Positions 24,227-36,274 are shown, numbered from the stretch's first letter. The stretch: 64,000 nt of DNA from Echinarachnius parma (GCA_037951105.1 JBAMJV010008168.1:1-64000); one strand, 5' to 3'. Notes: generated from the sequence alone by a model not told the origin. A program made the numbers and translations.

Positions 24227-24465
24227 CAGGGTGTATCAAAATAAAATGTAATCTAACTGAGGGCGTCTATTTTTTTTTTTTTTTTTACATACACGAATAT
24301 TGATGCTTTCCAATGATATCAACCTCTGTGCTTTCATAACTGAATGGGACCGAGTCGAGTAAATAATGCATGCCAGGGTTGTGGGAGGATTTGGGAACCA
24401 AAGTTGGCTCACCTTATTTATGATAGACACTTATAGTTGGGTTGTCTTTATTTTGATTCACCCTG
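24227..24465. mobile_element. Small inverted-repeat element with CAGGGTG ends (family L)
   Basis: CAGGGTGTATCAAAATAAA at the left is mirrored by TTTATTTTGATTCACCCTG at the right, a 19-20 bp inverted repeat with one mismatch. The element is 239 bp and has no coding capacity. TA lies close to both ends, but the target duplication is not certain. Confidence 0.75.
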
Positions 24466-24969
24466 TATCAGTGTGTATGGTTGCCCCGCTCTCTATAGAT
24501 ATGTAATCTAGTTGACTGAATCTGTAAGCTGGGAAAGAAGACGATGATATACTGAGTCGTTGGAATTTTTACACATGCATAAAGTACAGTCACCTTCACG
24601 GAAGAGAAGACAATCATTCCGCCGATTTAATTTGGTCAAAGATATACTATAATCCCATCTTTTATATTATTTTGACGATATTGGTGTAGTATGTATTAAT
24701 TGCCCGACTAAGTGTCGAATGCATTTTCTTTACACAATATAATTATTTGCAGTTGACAAAATCCTCACCAATTTTAAACATTGAATATTTAATGAATATC
24801 TCGATAAGGAAATGGACATTGGAAAAATCAAAACTGTAGTTTAGAGAGTAAAGTTATAGAATAAAGTCTATTAACTTTGTCTCAATCGACCCAAATAACC
24901 CGCTACTCTAGCAGTTATTGTATGCCTTGCTGTTTTCTTCTTACTCTTAACTTACTTAATCAGGTTTTT

Positions 24970-25276
24970 TTCTTCTTCTTCTTCTTCTTCTTCTTCTTCT
25001 TCTTCTTCTTCTTCTTCTTCTTCTTCTTCTTCTTCTTCTTCTTCTTCTTCTTCTTCTTCTTCTTCTTCTTCTTCTTCTTCTTCTTCTTCTTCTTCTTCTT
25101 CTTCTTCTTCTTCTTCTTCTTCTTCTTCTTCTTCTTCTTCTTCTTCTTCTTCTTCTTCTTCTTCTTCTTCTTCTTCTTCTTCTTCTTCTTCTTCTTCTTC
25201 TTCTTCTTCTTCTTCTTCTTCTTCTTCTTCTTCTTCTTCTTCTTCTTCTTCTTCTTCTTCTTCTTCTTCTTCTTCT

Positions 25277-25356
<80 letters not shown>

Positions 25357-25595
25357 TTCTTCTTCTTCTTCTTCTTCTTCTTCTTCTTCTTCTTCTTCTT
25401 CTTCTTCTTCTTCTTCTTCTTCTTCTTCTTCTTCTTCTTCTTCTTCTTCTTCTTCTTCTTCTTCTTCTTCTTCTTCTTCTTCTTCTTCTTCTTCTTCTTC
25501 TTCTTCTTCTTCTTCTTCTTCTTCTTCTTCTTCTTCTTCTTCTTCTTCTTCTTCTTCTTCTTCTTCTTCTTCTTCTTCTTCTTCTTCTTCTTCCT
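24970..25595 (+). repeat. Very long (CTT)n microsatellite
   Basis: About 625 bp, roughly 208 units, of CTT with only a few CTC interruptions clustered near 25299-25333 and at the right edge. The poly-Phe and poly-Lys open frames across it are artefacts. The exact length in an assembly may be unreliable. Confidence 0.97.
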
Positions 25596-25712
25596 CAAAT
25601 GTCCCCCCTTTTGTATTGAGATATTTGTTAATGATTTAATTTTAAAATAAACATAGTGAGGGTTAGTTGTTTCAACTGCGTATAACCATTTAAGACAACA
25701 TGTAATTAAGTA

Positions 25713-25770
25713 ATATCACTTTACATTTTCGCTCATAACTTGGCCATATTGCATTCATTTACATGGATAC
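25713..25770 (+). mobile_element. Family C fragment
   Basis: TATCACTTTACATTTTCGCTCATAACTTGGCCATATT matches the conserved centre of family C in two shorter blocks (ATCACTTTGCATTTT and GCTCATTACTCGGCCATAT). No ends are preserved. Confidence 0.6.
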
Positions 25771-25820
25771 CTTAACAAGGAAGGTGGGTAATTAGCTCCA
25801 TAGAAGGATGACTCCAACTG

Positions 25821-26270
25821 CCGTTGGTTAGCTCAGTTGGGAGCGCGTCTGACTTTATAGACGCGCGGGATCCCCGGTTCGAATTCAACCATCGGACAAT
25901 GCGTCTTTTACCGCGCTAACTTAATTCGAGCTAACTCTCGTTGTGTGTAATCGGCGTCCCCCGTGCTTCCTATCTGGGAAAGGATTCACAGAAAACACTC
26001 CGTCCCTCGGATAGGACGATGAGACAGTCACACCTCATACACGCTAAGAACAGTCTACTTCTCGAAAAGAGTATATGTTTAACCCGGTTGACTAGTGTGT
26101 TACTGCGATAATCTTCGACATGCAGTATTACAATTTAATCAACCCTCTTGTCAGGTGTTTGCATGTGGAACAGAGTAACTATATTGATCTCCTTTTTAAG
26201 GGGATGTACACGGAACGAGAGATGCTGCCCTAGCTGGCATGGCTTATTAACTTTGACTTGACTTGATGGA
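25821..26270 (+). mobile_element. tRNA-derived SINE
   Basis: The head looks like a tRNA: TTAGCTCAGTTGGGAG matches the pol III A box and GGTTCGAATTC the B box. CCGTTGG at 25821 pairs with CCATCGG at about 25890 with one mismatch. The anticodon arm does not form properly, so it is not a working tRNA. The body contains CCGTCCCTCGGATAGGACGA and an ACACGCTAAGAACAG block, which I recognise from tRNA-derived SINEs of marine deuterostomes. It ends in CTTGACTTGATGG, about 450 bp in all. Confidence 0.75.
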
Positions 26271-26427
26271 TTCTTCATAATAATGTATGGCTATACCATA
26301 CGAAGGAGCGAACCCCTGCGTCAACACAGAGCCTCAGATTCGAAGGCACTCAAAGAAACCCGGAGCAAACCTGCAGCAACACTAATTGAAACTATGTTAA
26401 CAGGGTGGTATGTCAGCGCGCAGTGTA

Positions 26428-26800
26428 CACCAAGACTCGGTGTGAGTAATACACCGTGATGACTCGGTGATGGCTCGGTAATGACACGGTAATGAAACGG
26501 TGATGACTCGGTGTAAGATGAATTGGTGATGACAGTCACGGTTTAAGACAAATATGTGATGACTCGGTGATGACTCAGTATTAAATGATTTGGTCACTCG
26601 GTGTAAGATCAATCGGTGATGACTCGGTGTAAGATCAATCGGTGATGACACGGTGTAAGACAAATCGGTGATGACTCGGTGTGTGATGGTTCGGTTTAAC
26701 AGCTTTGACAGGTAGATTAACACTCTGGGTAAGATGACTATGGATAAGATGACTCGGCATAATATACATGTGTGTCGTGATGACTCGGTAATAACTCGGT
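26428..26800 (+). repeat. Minisatellite on GATGACTCGGT
   Basis: GATGACTCGGT and close variants (GATGACACGGT, AATGACACGGT, GATGGCTCGGT) recur more than a dozen times. They often alternate with GTAAGATCAATCGGT to give a composite unit of about 25-26 bp. Overlapping minus-strand frames are by-products. Confidence 0.85.
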
Positions 26801-26839
26801 GTAAATGTACACCGTGTGGACGCCCCGGCGACTCTATTC

Positions 26840-27922
26840 CTCAACTCCTGTCGCACAAAGGGTATCTATCCCGAAGATCTCTCCCATTAATCAAAGCCCA
26901 TTATTCCTCCGCACAAAGAGATGAAAGAGGAGGCAAGGTCATTCCCAACTTCTAACCCCCAAACTCCAAAGAAACCCAACCGTGGTTTTGCCTTTCATCT
27001 GATCATAATATTGATGTATGACATATTCACAGTTCCTCTTTTTGAGGGTGCATATCAATCTTTGTTTCGTTCTTTTCCCTTGGAATCCTCCAGTGCCAAA
27101 GGAGATAATGGCATAAATCATCTCACTGTTAAGCCTGAACGCTTGAATTGGGATTAATAGTGTTGGATTGACATTGATTAACGTCGTCTTACGCCGCCAT
27201 GATGAATCGGGAAAGAACATGGTGATTGTGCTTTGTAATATGAATATGCGCGGATGGGGCGCTGCATGCAGTTTAACACGAGCAAGGCATCCACACATCG
27301 CCAGATATATAACCAACTCTTTAAAAAAAAGGGTTTTCTTTTATAGATGACACTTTCTCTAGGTAGTTGCGGCGGTTAGTGTCAGGAGCCAGTCGCGGTC
27401 TCAGTGGAACAACGGTCGGAACAGAGACTCTATTTTGGTCCAATCCACACAATGTTCAACAATCCTTTAAATGCCAATCTCCCCCTATTTATCTCCACAC
27501 CCACTGGCGTGCTTTACATGCCGATTGACACACATATAATGTTGCAATTTGTTGACTCATCTGACCGTAATTGAACCTGGACCTATTTAACCTTCACATC
27601 TTAATCAGTATAAATATAATGTGTACAGCTGAATGCAGATGAACATACAATAGCAGGAGACTCAACAACATTAGTTAATTAACCTAACCGTTTTTGTAAT
27701 AGTGCACGCTCAGATGACGTTGCATGCGGTACCGTTGGAAAACATGGCGACCTCCAGTGGTCAGTCAAAACAGACGTTAGTGGTCTAAAATCATTGATTA
27801 TTTCCCTTATTAGTATTACCCAAGATGAAATATACGACTAGAAGTAACAGGAATAATGCACTTATCAGTATCAACGAGCAAAACTGCCAGCGTTTGGTTC
27901 CCTTGAAATAAAAAGATTTACA
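26840..27922. other. No feature recognised
   Basis: Neither strand shows a convincing exon, RNA gene or repeat end. The 125-codon minus frame at 26939-27316 has no motif I know. Confidence 0.45.
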
Positions 27923-28005
27923 GTATTGTAAAAGAACGAACCCAAAATCGAAAATTCATATACTGTATATGAATTTTCGATTTTGGGTTCGTTCTTTTAC
28001 AATAC
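27923..28005. repeat. Perfect 83-bp palindrome
   Basis: The left arm 27923-27963 (41 bases, starts GTATTGTAAAAGAACG, ends TTCATATAC) is an exact reverse complement of the right arm 27965-28005. The single centre base is T at 27964. Pairing stops sharply at both edges (A at 27922, G at 28006). A transcript would fold into a stem with virtually no loop. No coding capacity and no second copy were noticed in the window. Confidence 0.97.
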
Positions 28006-28539
28006 GTGAAGTTTTTAAATATTTAAACATAATACGTGTAACATTTTAATCGATTTGATACTAAATGTTGAATTGATAATACTAATATTTAGTGTGTGAA
28101 GAACAGTGGACATAATTATAAACCCACCATGCAAGTCTAAGCCCGTTCCGCCTCGGGATATACGTATAAACGTATTCACCCTTTCGCTTCAACTTTTGAT
28201 GTTACAAGGAAGAAAAGAAAATGAAAAATTGGCGATGAATGATGATGAATGATAACGGTAATTCCTATTAATTTCTGTCGTCTCTTCGCACACAAAGGGA
28301 TGAAAAGGATCCCATTATATATGGAGCTGACGATTCCTACAGTATAATACTTCGCGTTTCTTTTGAAGTGTCATGCATTCAGTCACACAAGCTAGATATA
28401 TTACTCTGTGCATATTATAATCCCTTTTCATTCTTATATAGATAATGCAGAAGAGGTCGTGACTTTGACATTCTTAGAGCATCACATCACAGCCAAATCC
28501 GATGGAAATCAATTATCGGCAAGATAGCTTTGTAATAAT

Positions 28540-28859
28540 TGTATGATGATGATGAGTGTCACTTCTATAACCCAAGGGCAGCGGCTAAGTTCAAGCCCAG
28601 AAAGCGAGCGAACGGTGGAAAATGCATCAAAATAATGAGTGTGCCTTAATCCTTATAATTATGGCTGTATAGCTCCTTAGGGAGCATATAAAGTGCACGT
28701 CATAATTATGCGGTTTGAGTGTGAGCGTGTCCGATGACGGGCCGATATGACTGGGTAAATATTATCATTCTAAAGCGCTTAGAGATGATTATCAATTACA
28801 TTAGGCACTATAGATATTACGCATATTAACACATGAACTTTAAACAATATAAACACACT

Positions 28860-28890
<31 letters not shown>

Positions 28891-28940
28891 TATTAGGCGC
28901 TATATAAATCGAGTATATTATTATTAGTATTATTATCCGC
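28540..28940 (+). mobile_element. SINE-like 3' tails
   Basis: TCTAAAGCGCTTAGAGATGA, then ATTAGGCACTATAGAT near 28800, followed by a second ATTAGGCGCTATATAAATCG at 28891 and ATTATTATTAGTATTATTAT. These are the typical end of marine invertebrate SINEs with ATT tails. Six AATC units (28864-28889) separate the two tails. The heads are not recognisable. Confidence 0.6.
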
Positions 28941-29958
28941 AAGCAGACATACATACTCTGCTCACATATACAAAACACATACATGCGTATACACAAACAA
29001 ACAAATGAACAAAGCTACAAACAAACAAACAAACAAACAAACAAGAACAGAAATCCAAGTATATTATGTACGCATCAAGCAAAAGCAAGTGACCGGTCAA
29101 TTACACGCACATTACACGTAATACAGAAGCGACAGACGCACCTTAAAATATGTAATCTTTAACTATAATACCGTGTGATCTGTAAACTAAATATAAAATA
29201 ACCTATAGGCCTAAGGATAAATGCGTGGGAAGGCTACTGTCACACAACCGAAGACAGACACACAATACACACATACGAAGATTATACAAACATATAGAGA
29301 CAAAATAATAATAATACAAACACGATACACCACACTATAGTCTTTGATTATCATCTTATCGAGGAATATTATTTTTTATGATTATGACACATAAAATAGC
29401 ACTGTGCAAGTATAGTATTTAACGATGTCGTAAAGGGACTGTACCTATAAAAATATGATATCCTAATATGATTGGCCTATGAATGGTTTATGTCGTTAAA
29501 ATAGCCCGATTCAGGACCTTTATCATCTTTATTGCAAAACCATACTCGTCTGGTCATCATAAAGAAAGCAAAAGGATTATACAGGATGTTTCTCAAACAA
29601 AGAAACCAACTTCTCCACCTGTACCATAATAAATATATATTATTTGGAATTATTCATCGTAATAAAGGTTATTAATATTACATTCCTCCAAAAGATATCG
29701 CGTTTGCGATGATTGAGCGTGCGATCATCGAACTACTGTATGTCCTTTTGAAATCAGGAATGTCAAAATTATTACTTTGCGCACGTGAGTGGATGATCAA
29801 CATTGAATGGCAATTATTAATTAAACCTACTTTAGTTGATTGTTTTGTTTATCTTTCAGTCATAGTATTGTCCTATTCATTCTCAAGGGTTACACATTAT
29901 CTTCACATGGAGAAGTTCTGGAATCAGTGCCCTCAACTGCCTTGTCTGACATTGCAGA
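28941..29958. other. No gene recognised; short AAAC repeat
   Basis: ACAAACAAACAAACAAAC at about 29019-29045 and AT-rich sequence. The open frame at 29709-30215 changes character in its second half because it crosses the LINE remnant below; it is not a gene. Confidence 0.45.
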
Positions 29959-29959
29959 T

Positions 29960-30130
29960 TGGTCCGGGGGAATTTTCACAACCTCAGATACACCCAACCA
30001 TTTTGCAGAGTGAATTGCTACATCATGTATATACAGCATGTTTCCCAGAGCAATCCGTGTCTGGAACACTCTCCCAACTTGCAACGCTGTCTCAGCCAAT
30101 ACACTGGCTTTCGGGGAGCGGCATTACCCG
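29960..30130 (+). pseudogene. Remnant of a non-LTR retrotransposon reverse transcriptase C-terminus
   Basis: One frame reads NLRYTQPFCRVNCYI (29979-30023). After a frameshift, another reads MFPRAIRVWNTLPTC (30038-30082). Both match the common end of jockey/CR1-type LINE proteins, where a basic H-x-(Y/F) stretch is followed by FFPR-(A/T)-I-x-x-WN-x-LP. The remainder of the element is not recognisable. It is a dead 5'-truncated copy. Confidence 0.75.
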
Positions 30131-30304
30131 CCACACGGATTATGGCGCCGCCCCTGCCGCCCCTGAAGTAGGCAGAAAATCCACCTCGTTATGGGGTGGT
30201 CCTTTAATATTATGACGTCATGCTATCCACCACCATCCCGCGAGAACGGGTGAAAAAAGAAATCGTGAGAGAACCCTCGAAACATTCAGGGGTAGTCTGA
30301 AAAA

Positions 30305-30512
30305 TCAGCCGATTTTTCGGACTACCCCTGAAGATGCTGTAAACGAGGGACACACCTGCAAACATCTGCACACTGCACCTTGCACATAGTGCACAGAGAA
30401 CCACCACCACCACCACGTCACCAACAGCACGCAACACAGCACAGCCCTCCCCAGGACAGCGTTTACGTTTTTGGGAGAGTAATTCTTCAAGGTTCTTCGG
30501 GGTTCAAGGTTC
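30305..30512. other. No feature recognised
   Basis: A small inverted repeat (TTCAGGGGTAGTC at 30286 and GACTACCCCTGAA at 30320) and six ACC units near 30400. Nothing else was seen. Confidence 0.4.
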
Positions 30513-30815
30513 AAGATCCGAAGTTGAACTAACAATTATTATGGTAGGCCATGTGTAGCCTTGGGATAAAACATATTCAAAAGCAAAACAATGGAACTAT
30601 TTGAGACTTCCAACAAACATTTATAATTCAATAACATCAATAACATCGAGGCTCCTTGATCAGTTGATAAAACAAATATTACTGATTTGTTATCAAAATG
30701 TATGCATTGCAAAAAGAACTGTTTCAACAATTGTACAAAGAAACTAACGGCTTTTCATAACTTCTAGGTCCAACTTAGAGTTAAGTTCAACTTAGAATCT
30801 TTGTGAAACACCCCC
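30513..30815. mobile_element. Inverted-repeat element (family D), copy 1
   Basis: AAGATCCGAAGTTGAACTAA with ATTATGG at the left is mirrored by AGTTCAACTTAGAATCTTTG and TGAAACACCCC at the right. A fuller copy is at 40888-41741. The left edge of this copy has lost its GGGGTGTTTCAC end. Confidence 0.7.
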
Positions 30816-30969
30816 GGGGAGTACCCGAGTAATGTGGAGTCCTCGAGTAATGTGGCTTCTAATCATCATCAATACCCTGGTGATCGGGATGTTCACACCA
30901 GATGAACCATTCGATCCAATAAACGAGGTGATTGATTGGTTGGTTTTTATTTTATTTCAACGCGGTTAA

Positions 30970-31266
30970 AGGGATCTGGTAACTTTGTTGGCAAGTGCAA
31001 AAAGCGATGAGTGATCAATAAAATGTGTATTGGAGTGATCTGATATGTCCACAAGGTAATGTGTGAAAATTTCACGTTAATTTGATTTTTTTTGGCTGAG
31101 ATATGAACAAAAATGCAAAGTGATATTCACTAACTCATCGTATTTTGTTTGTACACGGTATGTAATGTGCTTTTATTGTTAATATGAATATGATAAGTTA
31201 TGAGAGAACCACTATAATATAGTTCCAAGTAAGTTTTGAGGATTTGGACAATGTTACTAAGTCCCT
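30970..31266 (-). mobile_element. TTAA-flanked transposon, family C copy 2
   Basis: TTAA at 30966-30969 and 31267-31270. Ends are AGGGATCTGGTAACTTTGTT and ACAATGTTACTAAGTCCCT. At 297 bp it is shorter than its relatives. Confidence 0.85.
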
Positions 31267-31373
31267 TTAAAACCCAAACAGTCAAATTACTGGTTTTCAT
31301 TGGGGCCGTGTAAAAAGCATTATCATCATTACATATCATTACATCTTGCCTGTTGAAGACTGCTGGTATTTAA

Positions 31374-31762
31374 AGGGACTTAGTAACATTGTCCAAATCC
31401 TCAAAATCCATTTGTAATAAATTCTAGTGGTACCCTCATACCTTGTTGTATTGGTATTAACAATAAAAGCATGGGACACGTTTCGGTTCTTCAAATTTCC
31501 CTTTCGTTAAAAAGATATTTACGATTGAAGTGTTAACTTGATGTTAAATTATCCACTGGACCGTCAAAACCGTGTACAAAGTGAGTGCAATGAGTTAGTG
31601 AATATCACTTTGCATTTTTGCTCATTACTCGGCCATAATATAACGTCCATTTTAACTTGAAATGTTCACACAACACCAAGTGGACATATCAGATAACAAC
31701 AATATACATTGTATCAACCACTCATCACTTTTTGCACATGTCTGCAAAGTTACTAGATCCCT
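31374..31762 (+). mobile_element. TTAA-flanked transposon, family C copy 3
   Basis: TTAA at 31370-31373 and 31763-31766; ends AGGGACTTAGTAACATTGTC and AAAGTTACTAGATCCCT. It lies in opposite orientation to copy 2, 107 bp away, so the two can pair over about 300 bases. Confidence 0.85.
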
Positions 31763-31983
31763 TTAAAGATGCCCAAGTACAACGCGGAACTAGGCTAGAA
31801 CTAGGCTATATTTTGTGCGCACTGCATAACATCAGGCCCGTTCTCACTGGCTTAATTAGCGCGATTTGCATGAAATCGAATTTCAATTATAATTCATCAT
31901 ACCAAATTCATTGACAATTGTAAGGCGTCAGTGTATTTCTAGACGGTAATTATATCTTCAATCTTGTAGTTTTCATTTTTTAA

Positions 31984-32422
31984 AGGGGTAGTACAGTTTT
32001 GGTAACAAATTATAATCGACTAAAAAGCCTGTAAAAAGGAGCCATTAAATCACAATATGGCGCTCTCCAAAAAAGCATTGGTTTCAACCATTTGTCATAC
32101 AAAATTATGCATGTGATGTTTTGTTGAAATAATGATTAAATAGAGAGATCATCAACAACTATTTAAAAACCTCTTTTGAACATTTTTGAAAATGTGTAAG
32201 CATTTAAAAAAAAAATCATTGAATAAATCGGGGGCCCAGAATTATTCCGATCAGATATATGTATAGATATTTCAGCCGTTTCTGAAACGATTTTGATCAA
32301 ATTAAGTTTATTCTGTCATTAAAATTGTATTGTATGTATACAAATTTGACACTCAGTTTTTCATTATCTCTCTCAAAAAATATTTTGTGTAGTGCCCTCT
32401 ATACCAAAACGCAACTATCCCT
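31984..32422 (+). mobile_element. TTAA-flanked transposon, family A copy 4
   Basis: TTAA at 31980-31983; left end AGGGGTAGTACAGTTTTGG, right end ACTATCCCT at 32422. It shares the TTAA at 32423-32426 with copy 5. Confidence 0.85.
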
Positions 32423-32426
32423 TTAA

Positions 32427-32962
32427 AGGGGTAGTTTAGTTTTGATAGAGAGGGCGCTGCACATCACAATTTTTTTGTGAGGTAATGAAAAACTGAGTGT
32501 CGAATTTGAGAGAACATGCAATTTTAATGGCAGAATAAACTTTATTTGGTCAAAATCGACCCAGAAACGGCTGTAATATCAATAAATATATCTGATCTTA
32601 TAATTATTTGGGGCCCAAATAATTAGATGTTTTTTTCAAAAAATTTAAAAAATGCTTGCACTTTTTCCAAAATTTTCAAAAGCGTTTTTTAAATAGTTGT
32701 TGATGATCTCTCTATTTAATTATTGTTTCAATAAAACATCACATGCATAATTTTGTATGAAAAATGGTTGAAACCAATGCCTTTTTAGAAAGCGCCCTCT
32801 TGTGTTCTAATGGCTCTTTTTGAATGATAACGGGCTTTTTACTTAGTCGTTTGTAATTTTTTTATACCTTTCGAGCATGGTGGAGTTATAACTAGTAGTT
32901 TATAATGTTACTGTCCAGGTTTGGTTACTAAAGTTCAGCCTTACCAAAACTGTACTACCCCT
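32427..32962 (-). mobile_element. TTAA-flanked transposon, family A copy 5
   Basis: It begins directly after the shared TTAA with AGGGGTAGTTTAGTTTTG and ends GTACTACCCCT, with TTAA at 32963-32966. It is inverted relative to copy 4. One element probably inserted into the TTAA duplication of the other. Confidence 0.87.
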
Positions 32963-32966
32963 TTAA

Positions 32967-35041
32967 CCTAATTTTTTTTTTAGAAATCCCTATAAGCAGT
33001 CAACCAATGCAGTCCGTCTGAGTTTCAAAAAGGTTTTGAACGCTGTTCCATGTTAACGATTATGATCTAATCTGAATTTGATTATAAATATTGAAATCGT
33101 ATTTTTTGCGAGCTGTATAGCATACGTTGTACAGTGCATCTTAATTCTGATTTAGGTAAACAGTGGCCTACTAAATTATGCGCGACTCGTTGGGTTTGAA
33201 TACCACGTGGAAGAATACATTGTTTGATAAACGTGAGAACCAACCAAATCCGTTTAATTTTCTCACAACCTCTCCATTGTCCCAGTTTTGCTTCACACAG
33301 CTAACGTTTTCTTATTCTTGTCTTCCTTGTTATCCCAGTAGTCGGTATTCAACAATCCATTATTCACGACGATTTATTTTTATTTGTTTAACTGCCTCCT
33401 TGCCCTTTGCCCTTTTAGTTTCGGTAGCGTAACGCATGGCCAGTGCATCCCAGGGCAGTGGCTTTGTACAGTGTTACATGGTCAGGTGAAGGCTATATGC
33501 TAACCTAGAGGTAAACCCAGCTCAGACAGCGTGGTGCCTTTCAATACAGGTGTGTATACGTGCGCAACGGGCGAAAAGTGGGCGGTGCGCGCATCGCGGG
33601 GGGACGGTGCGTCACGCAGCGTTTTCGCGCGTCTCCCGCATTGTGCGATCCCGAGTGACAGCGCTGAAGGGTGCGAAACGCCGCGCGTACCGATACACGG
33701 AGAGGTGTTACGTCGATTCGTTGTTCCCCGCTGTTGAATTTCACGCAGGCGTTCGAATCACCCGTGAAAACGCTCCCAAGTAAAATTGAAAAGTAGACGA
33801 TATTCGCACGGTTACTAAACTCCGCGCAACAAGTCTGGAATAAGCATGGTTGCACGCCAGATCCTTACTGTTTGCTCTTAACGCGGTCCAATCTCGGGTG
33901 GCACATTCTTCGCGAAACTCCGCGTTATGTCAATTTGATTTGTGTTGCTCCTCTTACTCCACTGTTAAGTCAGCATCGTATCACGGAGAGTACTATTATA
34001 AAGGGGTGATTTTGGTGATTTCCAATTCAGCTGTCACGTTGAATCGAAATCATGAGCCTCTTTAATTTCGCGAAGCAATGGTTAATTTGAAATCGGAATC
34101 CAAAGGTTGTTTGACCGTATGATAAAATGGAAATTTCTTGATATTTTTCTATCGTGCATGTAACAGTTTCTGTCCATATACACCCTAATAAATACCCGAT
34201 GCCTATCTATAGTCGCAATTCCAATCGTAATGTCCGTATTGAGCATGTGGAATCCGTCGATGTTTGCCGTTTCATTAACATGCACATATTGCACCAAGTA
34301 ATTGTTGATGACAACATCACAAAATCAAGTTAAAGAACCTTGCTTACCGTGGTGAAAAGTCATGGTATTCTTGCTGTAGACGTCAAGGAAATTCATGGAA
34401 TTTGACTTGAAAATAAGCGGATGAATCATGCATGTGTTCTCTTCTGTAGATGTGGAAGTAGTTCTGTAGAATTATAAAACAGTATGTTTGGATGAATTAG
34501 TCTACAATCCCCCCACGTTTTTTGTTTTTGTTTTGTTTTGTTTTTTTGTTTTTTTTGGGGGGGGATGCCCTGAAGTTTGGTTTATACCTTTTGGTAACCA
34601 TGTCTTCAGAATACTATATAATTATCCTATCTTCCTCCTTCATAATTTGTATACATGTACAATCTATATCTATATTTTGGCTGAAAACTCGTTTTGAAGA
34701 AAAACATATTTGACTACTTTGGTAAATTAGGGCATTTTTAATAGTGTTGCCACCTTGGTCATCGTCTTGTTTTTGTGATAAATTATATTCACGAACAATC
34801 TTGATTGTTATCTTAAAGTACAGTAGTTCGGATTTGTAAATCAGATGCGCTATCTTGCGAACCCCTTGCGCACGGTGTGAAACACACACTTGGTCAGTGT
34901 TATGTCAGGGCGCGCAAACTAGCTTATGTCATGGTACAATAGTTCAACATGACGACCCACAGAGTAACATTCCCACGCATGATGGCCTGTAAAGAATGTT
35001 TAGTTCTCATACCGTTTAAAAAGATACACGAATATTAAATG
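32967..35041. other. Unassigned stretch with a CpG-rich patch
   Basis: A CpG-rich patch at about 33550-33790 (GCGCGCATCGCGGGG, TTTTCGCGCGTC, CGCCGCGCGTACCG) stands out from AT-rich surroundings. It could be an orphan promoter or a GC-rich repeat; no exon with splice sites is visible beside it. A T/G low-complexity run sits at 34515-34565. Confidence 0.4.
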
Positions 35042-35312
35042 AACATAGCAGCTGCCACACACCACTCAGCAACGCCGTGCGTGCGTGCGCCCATTATGAT
35101 CCTGTATACAGTAGTCACTTGCGCTCTGAGTCTTTTCAATGTGTGCGTATCATTGCATAAATAAACGTCGCTCACCATGCTCACAGTTCGTACATACATA
35201 ATTAATTTTATGCATATTACGCATATTATGCGTGATTGACTCATTGAACAGTTTTCCCGTGATTGGGATTTCGAGCGCAATTTGGATTTGGAGGCCACAT
35301 ACATTTGAGATA
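35042..35312 (+). repeat. Interspersed repeat (family K), copy 1
   Basis: Shared with 50865-51079: GTATACAGTA.TC.CTTGCG, CGCTCTGAGTC.TTTCAAT, GCATAAATAAA, TTATGCGTGATTG, and TTTTCCCGTGAT.GGGATTT. It is about 75-80 percent alike by eye. No terminal repeats were seen and the class is unknown. Confidence 0.7.
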
Positions 35313-36264
35313 AATTATAGTACCCGTATGAATCCTGCATGACGATACATACAAAAACACTAATTCTGTATGATAGTATGCGTGCCTACGTTATGGTGGT
35401 TTGAAATACAAACGAAAAATAATAAAGGTTATTGTTTTCAATCTCATATTATATGCAGTAGGGCCTATGTGAAATTGTATATTTTGATAGGTGTGAATAC
35501 ATTTCCTCACTGTGCAGCCTTGAGGATATACGGTATGCGAGCCATGTAAACATGGATGTAGTATACATATTTTATTATACACCCTGAATTGAGTTTTACC
35601 CCAAAACATTGTTGGTTAAGATAATCAATATAGGTATACGGCATTAACAACTGAAATGGTATTTGTTCCACCATTTACATTTATTATCATACTTTTTATT
35701 ATATATAAGGTTACACCAAATCATCCGTGTTTTAATTATTATCAAAACGCTATCTTATGCATGTTTATTCATTGCAATTAATAGAGTGGTAGCTGAAATG
35801 TATTCTTGATATTTATTGGTTAAAAAAAACCTAGGGTTTAACTCAGTTCAGCTGGACTGTTAAAGATGGTAGACAGTATTATACACGACATATAACCAGT
35901 CGTATATAAAGTTAGTTCGTGTTTGCATGACACTTTAAAAGATTCTTGACAGTTTTTGTAAAGGTTTTTCCCCAAGTTTGTTTTTACTTCTCGACCATAT
36001 GTCTCGCTAAGTTGGTTTATCGTAACCTGGGACGTCGAGTGAGACATGGCAGGCAACAGTTGCCATTTTATACAACAAGTCTGTTTGTTCTGTCCGTAAT
36101 AATTATTTTCATTTCTTATTTCCCTTCCGCCCCATTCCCCTCGCCCGCCTATAGCGTCTATACGCCTTGCGTGTTTACCTTCAAAATTTTGAACCACAAA
36201 AGACAAACCTATTAACCCGAGAATAATAAGTAGGGGCTGTCACAAAAGCAACCCCCCTTTTACC
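35313..36264. other. No feature recognised
   Basis: AT-rich sequence. Overlapping frames on both strands at 35838-36215 show no family motif. Confidence 0.4.
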
Positions 36265-36274
36265 GTAGTAGGCA

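Noticed and set aside
24877-25650. Long poly-Phe and poly-Lys open frames
   Set aside because: They are translations of the CTT microsatellite.
25821-25895. A functional tRNA gene
   Set aside because: A and B boxes are present, but the anticodon stem does not form, the D arm and acceptor stem have mismatches, and a SINE body follows directly.
29709-30215. A 168-codon protein gene
   Set aside because: The second half crosses LINE motifs that lie in two other frames; the first half has no motif.
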